DNA of 38,101 nt, taken from Candidatus Cryptobacteroides gallistercoris (GTDB taxonomy: Bacteria; Bacteroidota; Bacteroidia; Bacteroidales; UBA932). A program made the translations under genes and the position numbers. The stretch spans positions 1 through 38,101 of the forward strand of contig JADIMJ010000086.1 of NCBI GenBank assembly GCA_017694835.1, read 5' to 3'. How positions within the stretch are numbered: position 1 is the stretch's first letter; every line of letters begins with the position of its first letter. Shown piece after piece: positions 16,048-24,271 of the stretch. The notes under the pieces are model-generated. The model saw nothing but the letters and a program-made list of their open reading frames with translations. It was not told the DNA's origin and did no database searches.

Positions 16048-18027
16048 ATGAAAAAAATTCCAAAAGGTTTGTCCGCAGCCGCATGCTCAGTTTCCGCAAT
16101 CATGGCGGCAGCTGCAGCAACATCCTGCGTCAATGAAGAATACGACTTCAGCGACGGGATTGACACGACTGTAGGTATTTCAGGCGAAATCGGCGCCCCT
16201 CTCGGCAGCACTGAAAATCTTGTCATCGGGGACTTCCTTGAAATCGGTGACGGGACCCCGGTCGCCTCCGACCCGGAAACCGGCGACTATTCCATTCATC
16301 TCGAAGCCGTTTCCCCTTTCACCGATTATGTTGAAATTGACAGGATAACCATCGGAGCCGACAATCTGCTGCAGAACGGCTGGGAAACGAAAACCATTGA
16401 CCTGTACAACAGGATAAAGAATCAGGTCGGGCAATATTTCCCTGAAGACCAGGACATTTCAAGTTACAGGCTCGAAGATTCACCCGCTTTTCCAGACGGA
16501 AGCCATTCAGTGTCAATAATCATTGACGAGGATGTCTCTGAAATTGCAGAGTCAGTGAAGGCAATCGGCGTGATAGAAGTCAGGATACCGATCAAGCTCA
16601 AATTCACGATTCAGACGGGAAAACTGTTCTTCAATGAAGGATTCAGCATATCTTTCCCTGAATATATGACGATTGAGGCCGGAGACAATTCACTGGCAAT
16701 CAGTGTGGACAAGGGTCATGTCGTCAGATTTGACGAAGGGTTCGAGGCCGATTCGTACTCTACAGTGGATTTCAGCCTTGACATCCTGTCCGTCGACGTG
16801 AAACGGCTTCAGGAAGATACCCGCGGCACCCAGGGGCTCGTCGGAGGACACATAATAGTCGACCAGAACATAGTCATGGACAATCTGACTTTTGATGCCG
16901 TCGCAGGCGACTTCGGGACTACCCTGTCGGACATGCCGCAGTCAGTCGACATAAGCGTCGGACTCGAGGCGGAAAGCGTGGATGTGATATCCGCAAGTGC
17001 CGTAGTTGACCCGGACATTGAGATTGAACCGCAGTCCGTCGAGCTCGGGGAAATGCCGGAATTCCTTACAGGCGAAGATATTGTGCTTGATGTATTCAAT
17101 CCTGTCATATCGCTTGACATCCTCAATTCATCCCCATTCTCAGTCCTGTTCTCAGCCAGGCTCAACGGACTGGATGCCGACGGCAACTTTACCCTGCAGG
17201 AGCCGGTGGCCGTGGGTTCGGCCGACATCGCTTCACCGGATGCCATACTGGTCGGCCCGGGCAGTACTGCCGTCAGGATATCGGCCAGGGGATCGGACTT
17301 TTCCGGATCCGGACCTGCCGGAGGCACCAATCCCGCACAGGATGTCATTGTGCCGGATCTCCCGCTTCTTCTCAGGCAGATTCCGGACAGGATCGCGATT
17401 TCAGATATCCGGGTGATTTTCCCTCATGAAGGCAATCAGGCGGACGGCTATGCCGACTCGGATTATACCGAACTTGTCTTCCCTGAAGACGGGTCTTCCC
17501 TGAGGTATGATTTCTCGATAGACTATGACATAGACATCCCTCTTTCCTTCGGTTCAGAGATGCGGCTGCATTATCCGTATGACATAACAGGGCTGAACGA
17601 GGCCTTCGGCGGCACCGGAAACCAGGGGGAAGGAAACGGCAATGACCTGACTGTCAGCCTCAATGAGGCGGATATTGATTTCATCCTTGTCAATGCGATC
17701 CCGTTTGAGATGACCGTCGCCGCCGAGCCTCTGGACATTGACGGGAATGTGCTGGAATCGGTTTCAGGCCTTTCCGTTGAAATATTCGGGGCGGACGGGA
17801 CCCGGGATGCCCGTGCTGCGGCCGGTGACATCGGGCAGGAATCAGCCTCCCCTATGACTATCAGGGTCAGGGCAGACGCCGATGCATTGAAGCGCCTTGA
17901 CGGCTTCAGGCTGGACATGAGTGCTTCCGTGCCGGAAAGCCACGAGGGAAGATGCCTTAATTCAGGCCAGTACATCAGACTTGATGACATTTCTGTCATG
18001 GTCAACGGTGAGGTGACAATCAAATAA
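16048..18027 (+). CDS. Large outer-membrane lipoprotein, unknown function
   Basis: A 659-residue predicted lipoprotein. The signal peptide ends at an AATSC lipobox (Cys27), and the mature N-terminus CVNEEYD carries acidic residues soon after the cysteine, reminiscent of the Bacteroidota lipoprotein export signal; surface exposure is therefore possible but unproven. The rest has an all-beta look: long alternating stretches, many aspartates and glycines, and repeated units built around VDI/VEI strands, without a domain I can name. The next gene, a DUF5723-type barrel protein, begins 10 bases after its stop, so the two are co-transcribed and probably form an outer-membrane pair. It is not SusD- or SusE-like in any motif I can see. 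Confidence 0.85.
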   Translation: MKKIPKGLSAAACSVSAIMAAAAATSCVNEEYDFSDGIDTTVGISGEIGAPLGSTENLVIGDFLEIGDGTPVASDPETGDYSIHLEAVSPFTDYVEIDRITIGADNLLQNGWETKTIDLYNRIKNQVGQYFPEDQDISSYRLEDSPAFPDGSHSVSIIIDEDVSEIAESVKAIGVIEVRIPIKLKFTIQTGKLFFNEGFSISFPEYMTIEAGDNSLAISVDKGHVVRFDEGFEADSYSTVDFSLDILSVDVKRLQEDTRGTQGLVGGHIIVDQNIVMDNLTFDAVAGDFGTTLSDMPQSVDISVGLEAESVDVISASAVVDPDIEIEPQSVELGEMPEFLTGEDIVLDVFNPVISLDILNSSPFSVLFSARLNGLDADGNFTLQEPVAVGSADIASPDAILVGPGSTAVRISARGSDFSGSGPAGGTNPAQDVIVPDLPLLLRQIPDRIAISDIRVIFPHEGNQADGYADSDYTELVFPEDGSSLRYDFSIDYDIDIPLSFGSEMRLHYPYDITGLNEAFGGTGNQGEGNGNDLTVSLNEADIDFILVNAIPFEMTVAAEPLDIDGNVLESVSGLSVEIFGADGTRDARAAAGDIGQESASPMTIRVRADADALKRLDGFRLDMSASVPESHEGRCLNSGQYIRLDDISVMVNGEVTIK

Positions 18028-18037
18028 TGAAACACTC

Positions 18038-19477
18038 ATGAAAAAATCAATCATACTATTGTTTGCCGCGGCGCTTTCGTTCACTGCGGCTTCTGCCCAG
18101 AATTTCAACTCCGCCTATTTCCTTGACGGATACAAATACAGGCACAGGCTCAATCCTGCTTTCGCAAGCACAAGGAGCTATATAGCACTTCCGGCGGCCG
18201 GAAACACATCCGTCGCCACGCAGAGCAATATGGGCATACAGACATTCATTTTCCCCGTCGACGGCCAGCTGGCTACTTTCATGCATCCCGACGTCAATGC
18301 CTCCGAGTTCCTTTCAGGACTCCACAAGAACAATGTCATCGGGGTTGACCTGAACACAAATCTGGTCACAGTGGGAAAATGGGGCAAAAAAGGTTTCACG
18401 ACAGTCGAATTCAACCTCCGTTCCTCGACTTCGGCAAATCTTCCCAAGGACCTGTTTGACTTTGCCAAGAACCTGGGACAGAAGACCGCATACGACATCA
18501 GCAACCTCGGTGTCCGCTCCAGGAATTATCTTGAACTTGCCCTCGGGCATTCCCACCAGATAACCGGACATCTCAACATAGGAGCAAAGCTGAAGATTCT
18601 GGCAGGAATAGCCGTGGCGGACGTCAACATAGACAGGATGGACATCACAATGGACAGGGACAGGTGGAGCGTAAGGTCCGAAGGTTCTCTCAAGGCATAT
18701 GTCCCGACTCTCGACATACCTCTCAAGCCGGGAAGCAGCGAGCTTGATTTTGAGAACCTGACATTGGGCGAGAATTTTGACATGAACAGCATCATGACTC
18801 CGGCCGGATATGGCGCAGCGCTTGACCTCGGCGCCGAATACCGTTTCGGCGGCATTCTCAAGGGGCTTAATGTGTCTGCCGCGGTCCTTGACCTGGGCTT
18901 CATGTCATGGGGGAAAAATATCATGAGGGCATCAACAAGCGAAAACAGCTGGGAATTTGCGGGCTTCGATGACATTTCATTTGACGCCGGAGACGAAAAC
19001 AGCATAGGAAACCAGTTCGAGGCCCTCGGCCAGGACATGCTCGGCCTCATAAAGATGAACAGGGACCAGTCGGAAGGCTACACTGAAATGCTTTCCTGCA
19101 CAGTCAACCTTGCCGCGGAATACGAGATGCCTTTCTACAGGAAGATGTCGGTCGGCTTCCTCTATTCATCGAGGATTGCGGGACAATATACGAAGAATGA
19201 AGGCCGTTTCTTCTTCAATCTCTCCCCTGCCAGATGGTTCGGGCTTTCTGCAAGCTACGGAGCGTCGGAATACGGCTCCTCCCTCGGTGCCATTGTCAAT
19301 TTCGACCTCCCGGGAATCGGACTGTTTGTCGGCTCGGACTATGTGTTCTGGGATGTCACGAAACCGATTGACGCTCTCGGCGGCATCAGCCTCCCGTATA
19401 AAAAAATGAATGTCAATCTCAATTTCGGACTGACATTCAATATAAGCAGGTACAGGACTCTCGGAGACTGGCGTTAG
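18038..19477 (+). CDS. DUF5723-type outer-membrane beta-barrel protein
   Basis: A 479-residue exported protein with a signal peptide ending at about residue 20 (ASAQ) and a start of the mature part, NFNSAYFLDGYKYRHRLNPAF, that I recognise from Bacteroidota DUF5723 proteins, a family of presumed outer-membrane barrels distantly resembling the PorP/SprF type. Alternating amphipathic strands with aromatic girdles run throughout (for example LNIGAKLKILAGIAV, MSVGFLYSSRIAG, WFGLSASYGASEYG). The function of the family is not established to my knowledge. Its tight coupling to the 659-residue lipoprotein suggests that they act together at the outer membrane. Confidence 0.85.
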   Translation: MKKSIILLFAAALSFTAASAQNFNSAYFLDGYKYRHRLNPAFASTRSYIALPAAGNTSVATQSNMGIQTFIFPVDGQLATFMHPDVNASEFLSGLHKNNVIGVDLNTNLVTVGKWGKKGFTTVEFNLRSSTSANLPKDLFDFAKNLGQKTAYDISNLGVRSRNYLELALGHSHQITGHLNIGAKLKILAGIAVADVNIDRMDITMDRDRWSVRSEGSLKAYVPTLDIPLKPGSSELDFENLTLGENFDMNSIMTPAGYGAALDLGAEYRFGGILKGLNVSAAVLDLGFMSWGKNIMRASTSENSWEFAGFDDISFDAGDENSIGNQFEALGQDMLGLIKMNRDQSEGYTEMLSCTVNLAAEYEMPFYRKMSVGFLYSSRIAGQYTKNEGRFFFNLSPARWFGLSASYGASEYGSSLGAIVNFDLPGIGLFVGSDYVFWDVTKPIDALGGISLPYKKMNVNLNFGLTFNISRYRTLGDWR

Positions 19478-19487
19478 GAAAGCCTCC

Positions 19488-19504
19488 GGCCGGCACAGGC
19501 GGCC
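19488..19504. terminator. Possible hairpin between convergent genes
   Basis: A GC-rich 5-base stem, GGCCG at 19488-19492 with CGGCC at 19500-19504, lies between the DUF5723 gene and the convergent flavodiiron gene. There is no T-run on either side, so it is a weak terminator candidate at best. Confidence 0.3.
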
Positions 19505-19506
19505 TG

Positions 19507-20703
19507 TCAGATCATCAGCTCCGCAGCGGATGCCATGTCGCATTTGTCTGCGGAGTATCCTTGTGCAAAGGACTGTCCGTCGGATATCAGCAGGAATCCG
19601 AGCTTGCCGGCCATTTCGTTGAGAAGCGTTACGCTCGCACCGGCCCATGTGTATGAGCCGAAAGCAAAGAATCTCCTGTTCCTGACAAGTCTTGCACTTA
19701 CTCCGTACATGAAATTGTAGACCGGAGGGAAGATGTCGTTGTTGTATGTAGGGGCTCCCGCCGCTATCGTGTCATATTTGAAGACATCCCTGTAGGCGTA
19801 GGACACATTTTCTGTCACAAGATTGTGAAGGGAATATTTCACTCCCCTCTTCGCCAGTTCGGCTGCAAGGGCCTTTGCTGCCTTTTCCGTGTTGCCGTAC
19901 ATTGATCCGTAGACTATGCATACTCCCCTTTCCGCCTCATATCTGCTGAGCATGTCGTATCTGGCAGTGACATCCGGGACATGCTTTTCCCAAACGGGAC
20001 CGTGCGTACTGCATATCCTTTTGATTTCCAGACCGGAAAGTTTTTTGAGAGCAGCCTGGACTGTCTGACCGTATTTTCCCACGATGTTGGAATAGTACCT
20101 TGTCATTTCATCGCTGAATGCCGGGAAGCAGTCCTTCGTCTCGCCGAGCCATCCGCACAGCCGGGCACCAGAATCCTTTATTTCCCCGTCCACGGCTCCG
20201 AATGTGCCGAAGGCATCACCTGAGAACAGGGTCTTCTCTTCGGCAAGATATGTCACCATTGTCTCCGGCCAGTGCACCATCGGGGCCATGAAGAAAGTCA
20301 GGGCGGTATCGCCGAGGCTGAGGGAATCCCCTTCCTTTACGACAATGATATTGTCCGTGATGCCGTAGTAGCCCCTGATCATCGGGACGGCCTTGGCATT
20401 CGTCACAATCCGTATGTCCGGGTAGATATCCAGGATTTCCTTCATAAGGGACGAATGGTCCGGCTCCATGTGGTTGACTACAAGATAGTCCACCGGCCGA
20501 CCTTCCGCCTGCTCCCTGACATTCGAAAGATATTCCCTGCTGAAATCCGCTTCAGCGGTATCAATCAGGGCAATTTTCTCGTCGATTACGAGGTATGAAT
20601 TGTATGTGACACCGAAAGGCAGGGGCCAGAGGCCTTCGAATATCACTTTGCTGTGGTCGTTGACTCCCACATATCTTATTCTGTCCGAAATTTTTCTGTC
20701 CAT
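19507..20703 (-). CDS. A-type flavodiiron protein (oxygen/NO reductase)
   Basis: A 398-residue cytosolic flavodiiron protein of FprA type, which reduces dioxygen to water and/or nitric oxide to nitrous oxide and protects anaerobes. The beta-lactamase-like domain carries the diiron ligands His78, Glu80, Asp82 and His83 (NHMEPDH), then the histidine in MVHWPETM, the aspartate in LFSGDAFG and the histidine in CSTHGPVW. The C-terminal flavodoxin domain (from about residue 253) begins with the FMN loop VYGSMYGNTEKAAKAL. There is no rubredoxin or flavin-reductase extension, so an external electron donor is needed; none is adjacent. It has its own -7 element upstream. Confidence 0.95.
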   Translation of the reverse strand: MDRKISDRIRYVGVNDHSKVIFEGLWPLPFGVTYNSYLVIDEKIALIDTAEADFSREYLSNVREQAEGRPVDYLVVNHMEPDHSSLMKEILDIYPDIRIVTNAKAVPMIRGYYGITDNIIVVKEGDSLSLGDTALTFFMAPMVHWPETMVTYLAEEKTLFSGDAFGTFGAVDGEIKDSGARLCGWLGETKDCFPAFSDEMTRYYSNIVGKYGQTVQAALKKLSGLEIKRICSTHGPVWEKHVPDVTARYDMLSRYEAERGVCIVYGSMYGNTEKAAKALAAELAKRGVKYSLHNLVTENVSYAYRDVFKYDTIAAGAPTYNNDIFPPVYNFMYGVSARLVRNRRFFAFGSYTWAGASVTLLNEMAGKLGFLLISDGQSFAQGYSADKCDMASAAELMI

Positions 20704-20725
20704 CGCATATAAAATTTAAATCAGT

Positions 20726-20733
20726 CAAATGTA
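20726..20733 (-). promoter_or_regulatory. -7 element for the flavodiiron gene
   Basis: On the minus strand this reads TACATTTG, a full -7 match, about 22 bases before the ATG at 20703. The -33 region has only a near match (CTG in place of TTG around 20752-20756). The element lies between the flavodiiron gene and the 224-residue barrel gene, so the flavodiiron gene can be transcribed independently of the pyk operon. Confidence 0.5.
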
Positions 20734-20753
20734 CATATTTTTTGGAAAAATTG

Positions 20754-21428
20754 TCAGAAATTGAGGCCGATTCCGAAAGTGATGCCGTTGATGAGGATGT
20801 TGTTCCTTCTGATTCTTTCCGGAGGTACGCCGGAAGCCATGCCGTCAATGCTTTCGCTGACATCGGGATGGCTGTATATCATCTGACAGGCAATTAGGAA
20901 ATCCAGCTTTGTGCTTCTGGTCAGGCTTACGCGGTAGCCTGCGCCTAATTTCCCTGCCGGTGACAATTTGGCCTTCCTGTCCGTTCCTATTGCCGCTCCG
21001 CCGTCTGCGAATGCGAAGCATCTGCCGGCCGTCGGGTCTTTGCCGAAATAGGCGGTGAGCCTCAGTGAAAGCGGCAGAGCAGTCTCTTTCCTGCGGATGC
21101 CTCCGAATCCGAAATATACGGAAAGGTTCAGATTCCTGTTCAGGTTGCAGCCCGCATTGGCCAGCAGCTGGCCGTTGCACGCTGCGCTGCCGTCATAGCC
21201 GCGTGCATTTATGCGGTAGCCGTCGGCCGATATGAAGTTGTAGTGGTAATATGTTCCGAAAGTCACAGTGCAGTTGCCCTCTATTCCGAAGGTGAATCTG
21301 GGGAAATCCCTTGCTGTGCCGTGATTCCCGCCCGACGCAGGAAGCACGGCCAGAAAAAAGATGAGGGCGGCAACCGGCATTTTTCTGCAGATGCCCGAAC
21401 ATCTGGCTTTATTGTCATCCGGAATCAT
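20754..21428 (-). CDS. Predicted small outer-membrane beta-barrel protein (224 residues)
   Basis: Not recognised by family. A signal peptide (about residues 1-33, hydrophobic MPVAALIFFLAVLPASG) leads into alternating beta-strand sequence (FTFGIEGNCTVTFGTYYHYNF, LNLSVYFGFGGI, LPLSLRLTAYFG) and ends in GIGLNF with a terminal phenylalanine, the usual BAM-recognition end of outer-membrane barrels. The predicted strand number fits an 8- to 10-stranded barrel. It starts 12 bases after the 180-residue gene and is probably the last gene of the pyk-led operon. Confidence 0.7.
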   Translation of the reverse strand: MIPDDNKARCSGICRKMPVAALIFFLAVLPASGGNHGTARDFPRFTFGIEGNCTVTFGTYYHYNFISADGYRINARGYDGSAACNGQLLANAGCNLNRNLNLSVYFGFGGIRRKETALPLSLRLTAYFGKDPTAGRCFAFADGGAAIGTDRKAKLSPAGKLGAGYRVSLTRSTKLDFLIACQMIYSHPDVSESIDGMASGVPPERIRRNNILINGITFGIGLNF

Positions 21429-21440
21429 ATCATGTCAGTT

Positions 21441-21983
21441 TCAGAAACAATATCTTATCCCAAGCCGCGGGGAGACAGCCTGCAGCAGTCCGTAGCGGTA
21501 GATTTCAAGGGACATGTCCGTGTCTCCTGCGGTCGCATGGGCCGCAATGACAGGAACCACGCTTAACTTAAGACTTACCGGAACCTTGAAAATGAATTCG
21601 GCTCCGGCGTTTCCGCATATTCCCGCCATAAACCCGAAATCGCTGCCGATGTCCCGGACATAGCCGGCAATAAACCCGGGGCCGGCAAACCAGCGTACGG
21701 CAAAACTGCCGTAATCCGCTGAAGCAAAGACAAAGTCTGTAACATAGCTTGCCCTCACGCCCGGGATGCCGGTCTCCCCTCTCAGGACATCAGGCATGTC
21801 CATTTCAACTGAAATGCTGTGGAATGAATTCCCCCTGGCCGGCATTTGGAATCCCAGCCCTATTCCGGTAAAGGAAAATTCTGCCCCGAGACTCCTGCCG
21901 CATGGCTGCGCATGCATGCCTGCAGTGCCTGCATAAAGGAACAGCAGACACAGCAGCACGGGAATGCAGGAGCGTCGCATCAT
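21441..21983 (-). CDS. Predicted small outer-membrane beta-barrel protein (180 residues)
   Basis: Not recognised by family. A signal peptide (about residues 1-25, ending MHAQ) is followed by amphipathic strands (LGAEFSFTGIGLGFQM, FAVRWFAGPGFIAGYV, VSLKLSVVPVIAAHAT) and a C-terminus LGIRYCF ending in phenylalanine. Its size fits an 8-stranded barrel. The start is 6 bases after the GNAT stop, and it is followed 12 bases later by the other barrel gene, so the two probably form a pair at the outer membrane. Confidence 0.7.
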   Translation of the reverse strand: MMRRSCIPVLLCLLFLYAGTAGMHAQPCGRSLGAEFSFTGIGLGFQMPARGNSFHSISVEMDMPDVLRGETGIPGVRASYVTDFVFASADYGSFAVRWFAGPGFIAGYVRDIGSDFGFMAGICGNAGAEFIFKVPVSLKLSVVPVIAAHATAGDTDMSLEIYRYGLLQAVSPRLGIRYCF

Positions 21984-21989
21984 CTTCGG

Positions 21990-22580
21990 CTAAAGGTCAA
22001 TCTGCATGTGCTTCATCGGATGTCCCATGAAATCCCGCAGCCCTGTTGTCCTGAAACCGAGACGGAGGTAGAGCGCCTCGGCCTTGCGCTTGTCGACATC
22101 AACAATCAGCCCCGCCTTGCTGAATCCGAGGCCGGCCGCCCTTTCCAGCATGGCCGCAAACAGTTTTGAGCCTATGCCCATGGACCGCATCCGCGGGTTG
22201 ACCCCGATCGAGTCGAGATAAAACTCCCCTGCTCCGGTCTCCTGCACGAGGCCGAAATCAGAGGCTGTGTCCGGAAATCTTTTTCTGAAGAAATCTGTGA
22301 CCGGCTTCTTCAGCGTTTCATACAATGCCCCGTCGTATCCGTTTATGGCTCCGGCGATTTCATCCCCGCAGACAGCGACTATGGTGTTCCTGTAGCTGTA
22401 GAGCGTGTCTTCAGCCTCCACAAAATCCCGTATTATCCCGGCGAAACCGTCTTCTGTCATGCCGGGGCACATTCCAAGGAAAGAATCCATCGGCCAGGCC
22501 ATCATGAACAGCCTTGCGACTTCCGCCGAATCTGTCTTCTCCGCCGGCCTTATGCCGACTGCTGTCGTCCTCTCGCTCAT
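21990..22580 (-). CDS. GNAT-family N-acetyltransferase
   Basis: A 196-residue cytosolic acetyl-CoA-dependent acetyltransferase. The acetyl-CoA-binding motif A is MRSMGIGSKLFAAMLERA at about residues 130-147, preceded by the FYLDSIGVNP strand and followed by KAGLIVDVDKRKAEALYLRLGF, the usual GNAT motif B. The substrate is unknown; similar proteins acetylate amino acids, peptides or drug-like amines. It lies 30 bases downstream of pyruvate kinase and 6 bases upstream of a barrel-protein gene on the same strand, so it is probably part of that operon. Confidence 0.88.
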   Translation of the reverse strand: MSERTTAVGIRPAEKTDSAEVARLFMMAWPMDSFLGMCPGMTEDGFAGIIRDFVEAEDTLYSYRNTIVAVCGDEIAGAINGYDGALYETLKKPVTDFFRKRFPDTASDFGLVQETGAGEFYLDSIGVNPRMRSMGIGSKLFAAMLERAAGLGFSKAGLIVDVDKRKAEALYLRLGFRTTGLRDFMGHPMKHMQIDL

Positions 22581-22610
22581 TTCTCTATAATTTTCAATGT
22601 TTCCGTATTC

Positions 22611-24014
22611 TCATACATATTTGAATTCCATGTATGTGGCGCCTACTTCTTCCTTGAAGCTGCCTCCGATGAAAGCCACGAGGTCTCCCCTGCTGATTTT
22701 CCCGTCTTCAAGGAGCAGGTCTATGGATGCTTTCACAAAGGCTTCCTTGCTGCCCTGCACCGCGAACTTGTATGAATATATGTCGTAAGTCAATGCCAGT
22801 TCCCTCATGGTGTAGTCATTGTAGCACATTGCATATATTGGGACTTTCGGCCTGAATTCCGCCAGATAGCGTCCCGTGCGTCCTGTCCATGTGTCGAGGA
22901 TGATGGCCTTGACCGGAAGGTATTCCGTGGATTCGACAAGACTCTTTGCAAGTACGGCCGCAATCGGCTTCAGCGCCCTGTCCAGATTCAGCTCAAGTGA
23001 AATGTTGCTGGATTTCTCTGCCTCAAGGGCAATCCTGTTCATGGTCTGGACCGCTTCGACAGGATATTTGCCGTTTGCAGTCTCTCCGCTCAGCATTATC
23101 GCATCGGTGCTCTGGAATATTGCGTTTGCGACATCCGTGACCTCTGCCCTTGTAGGCCTCGGGTTCTCTATCATGCTGTGGAGCATCTGGGTCGCAATGA
23201 TGACCGGCTTCTTGCGCAGACGGCAGGTATGTATCATCTGCTGCTGTATCAGAGGTATCCTTTCGGCCGGAATCTCGACTCCGAGATCCCCGCGTGCGAC
23301 CATGACACCGTAGCAGTATGAGAGTATGTCATAGAGATTGTCTATCCCCTGCTGGTTCTCAATCTTCGAGATAATCTTGATGTGGCTCTTTCTCCCGTCG
23401 AGAATCTGCTGGATTTCCTTGAGGTCATCGGGGCTGCGGACAAATGAGTGGGCGATGAAATCTATGTCGGCGTCTATCGCCCAGTTCACGAATTTTCTGT
23501 CCTTGTCGCTCAGGGCAGGGAGAGAGATATGGACCCCGGGCACATTTACACTTTTCTTTCCCTTTATCGTTCCGTCGTTCTGGACTTCACAGAGCAGCTT
23601 CCCGTCGTCCTTCCCTGTCACGAAGAGGTCGATTGCCCCGTCGTCTATCAGCACATGCGAGCCGACCGGCACATCATTGACGAAGCCTGAATATGTTGTA
23701 TAGAGGACCTGCTTGTCCCCGGCCTTGTCCGGCCCGTTGTGGACCTCTATCCAGTCTCCTGCCCTGACCTCAAACCCGTCCTCCGGGTCTGTCGGAGTCA
23801 GTCTCACTTCAGGTCCCTTGGTGTCAATCATAAGGGCAATCTTGTCCGACACCTTGCGCACATTGTCCACAATTTTCTGGGCTCCTTCCACTGAGGCGTG
23901 TGCTGAATTGATCCGTACTACATTCATTCCGCTCTCATACAGTTTCTGGATAAATCTGACGTCGCAGCGTATATCGGAAACCGTACATATGATCTTTGTC
24001 TTCTTCGTCTGCAT
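22611..24014 (-). CDS. pyk: Pyruvate kinase
   Basis: Converts phosphoenolpyruvate and ADP to pyruvate and ATP in glycolysis. The 467-residue protein shows ALMIDTKGPEVRL, SKIENQQGI, VARGDLGVEIPAERI and the signature ATQMLHSMIENPRPTRAE, then the C-terminal allosteric domain (about residues 340-467). An in-frame ATG 16 codons upstream (24062) is rejected because it falls inside the promoter's -33 element; the ATG at 24014 begins MQTKKTKIICT, the usual start of the family. It leads an apparent operon with a GNAT gene and two small barrel genes. Confidence 0.96.
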   Translation of the reverse strand: MQTKKTKIICTVSDIRCDVRFIQKLYESGMNVVRINSAHASVEGAQKIVDNVRKVSDKIALMIDTKGPEVRLTPTDPEDGFEVRAGDWIEVHNGPDKAGDKQVLYTTYSGFVNDVPVGSHVLIDDGAIDLFVTGKDDGKLLCEVQNDGTIKGKKSVNVPGVHISLPALSDKDRKFVNWAIDADIDFIAHSFVRSPDDLKEIQQILDGRKSHIKIISKIENQQGIDNLYDILSYCYGVMVARGDLGVEIPAERIPLIQQQMIHTCRLRKKPVIIATQMLHSMIENPRPTRAEVTDVANAIFQSTDAIMLSGETANGKYPVEAVQTMNRIALEAEKSSNISLELNLDRALKPIAAVLAKSLVESTEYLPVKAIILDTWTGRTGRYLAEFRPKVPIYAMCYNDYTMRELALTYDIYSYKFAVQGSKEAFVKASIDLLLEDGKISRGDLVAFIGGSFKEEVGATYMEFKYV

Positions 24015-24032
24015 TTCATTGTCATTTGTCCG

Positions 24033-24063
24033 CGAAATTAATATAAAAATGGTTATCCTCAAA
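24033..24063 (-). promoter_or_regulatory. Promoter for the pyk operon
   Basis: Read on the minus strand, TTTG (24063-24060) is spaced 19 bases from TAATTTCG (24040-24033). The start would fall about 12 to 15 bases before the ATG at 24014, which settles the choice of start codon. Confidence 0.6.
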
Positions 24064-24239
24064 CATGCCCGCCGTTAATCCCGGTACATCCTTGAAGTTT
24101 CCTCGGACAAGCCCTAAATTATTGTATTTCTGTATATAACAATAATGTTATCAATGTTAACTAATTTGTTTTACGCATTGAATATTAAGGATATGGCTGA
24201 ATATTGAAGATATGATTATAAAATTGTAATTCTTTTTTG

Positions 24240-24247
24240 TACATTTG
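24240..24247 (+). promoter_or_regulatory. -7 element for rarA
   Basis: TACATTTG is a full match to the -7 consensus. It contains the TTG at 24245 that could be read as a start codon, so translation must begin downstream. The -33 element is unclear. The AT-rich gap 24064-24239 also holds a small inverted repeat (ATAACA/TGTTAT near 24137-24152) of unknown meaning. Confidence 0.5.
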
Positions 24248-24271
24248 TCCGGGTCACAGCGAAAACAGGAA

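Noticed and set aside
16048..19477. SusC/SusD-type polysaccharide uptake pair
   Set aside because: The lipoprotein lacks the helical TPR character of SusD, and the barrel protein is about half the size of SusC with no carboxypeptidase-like or plug domain.
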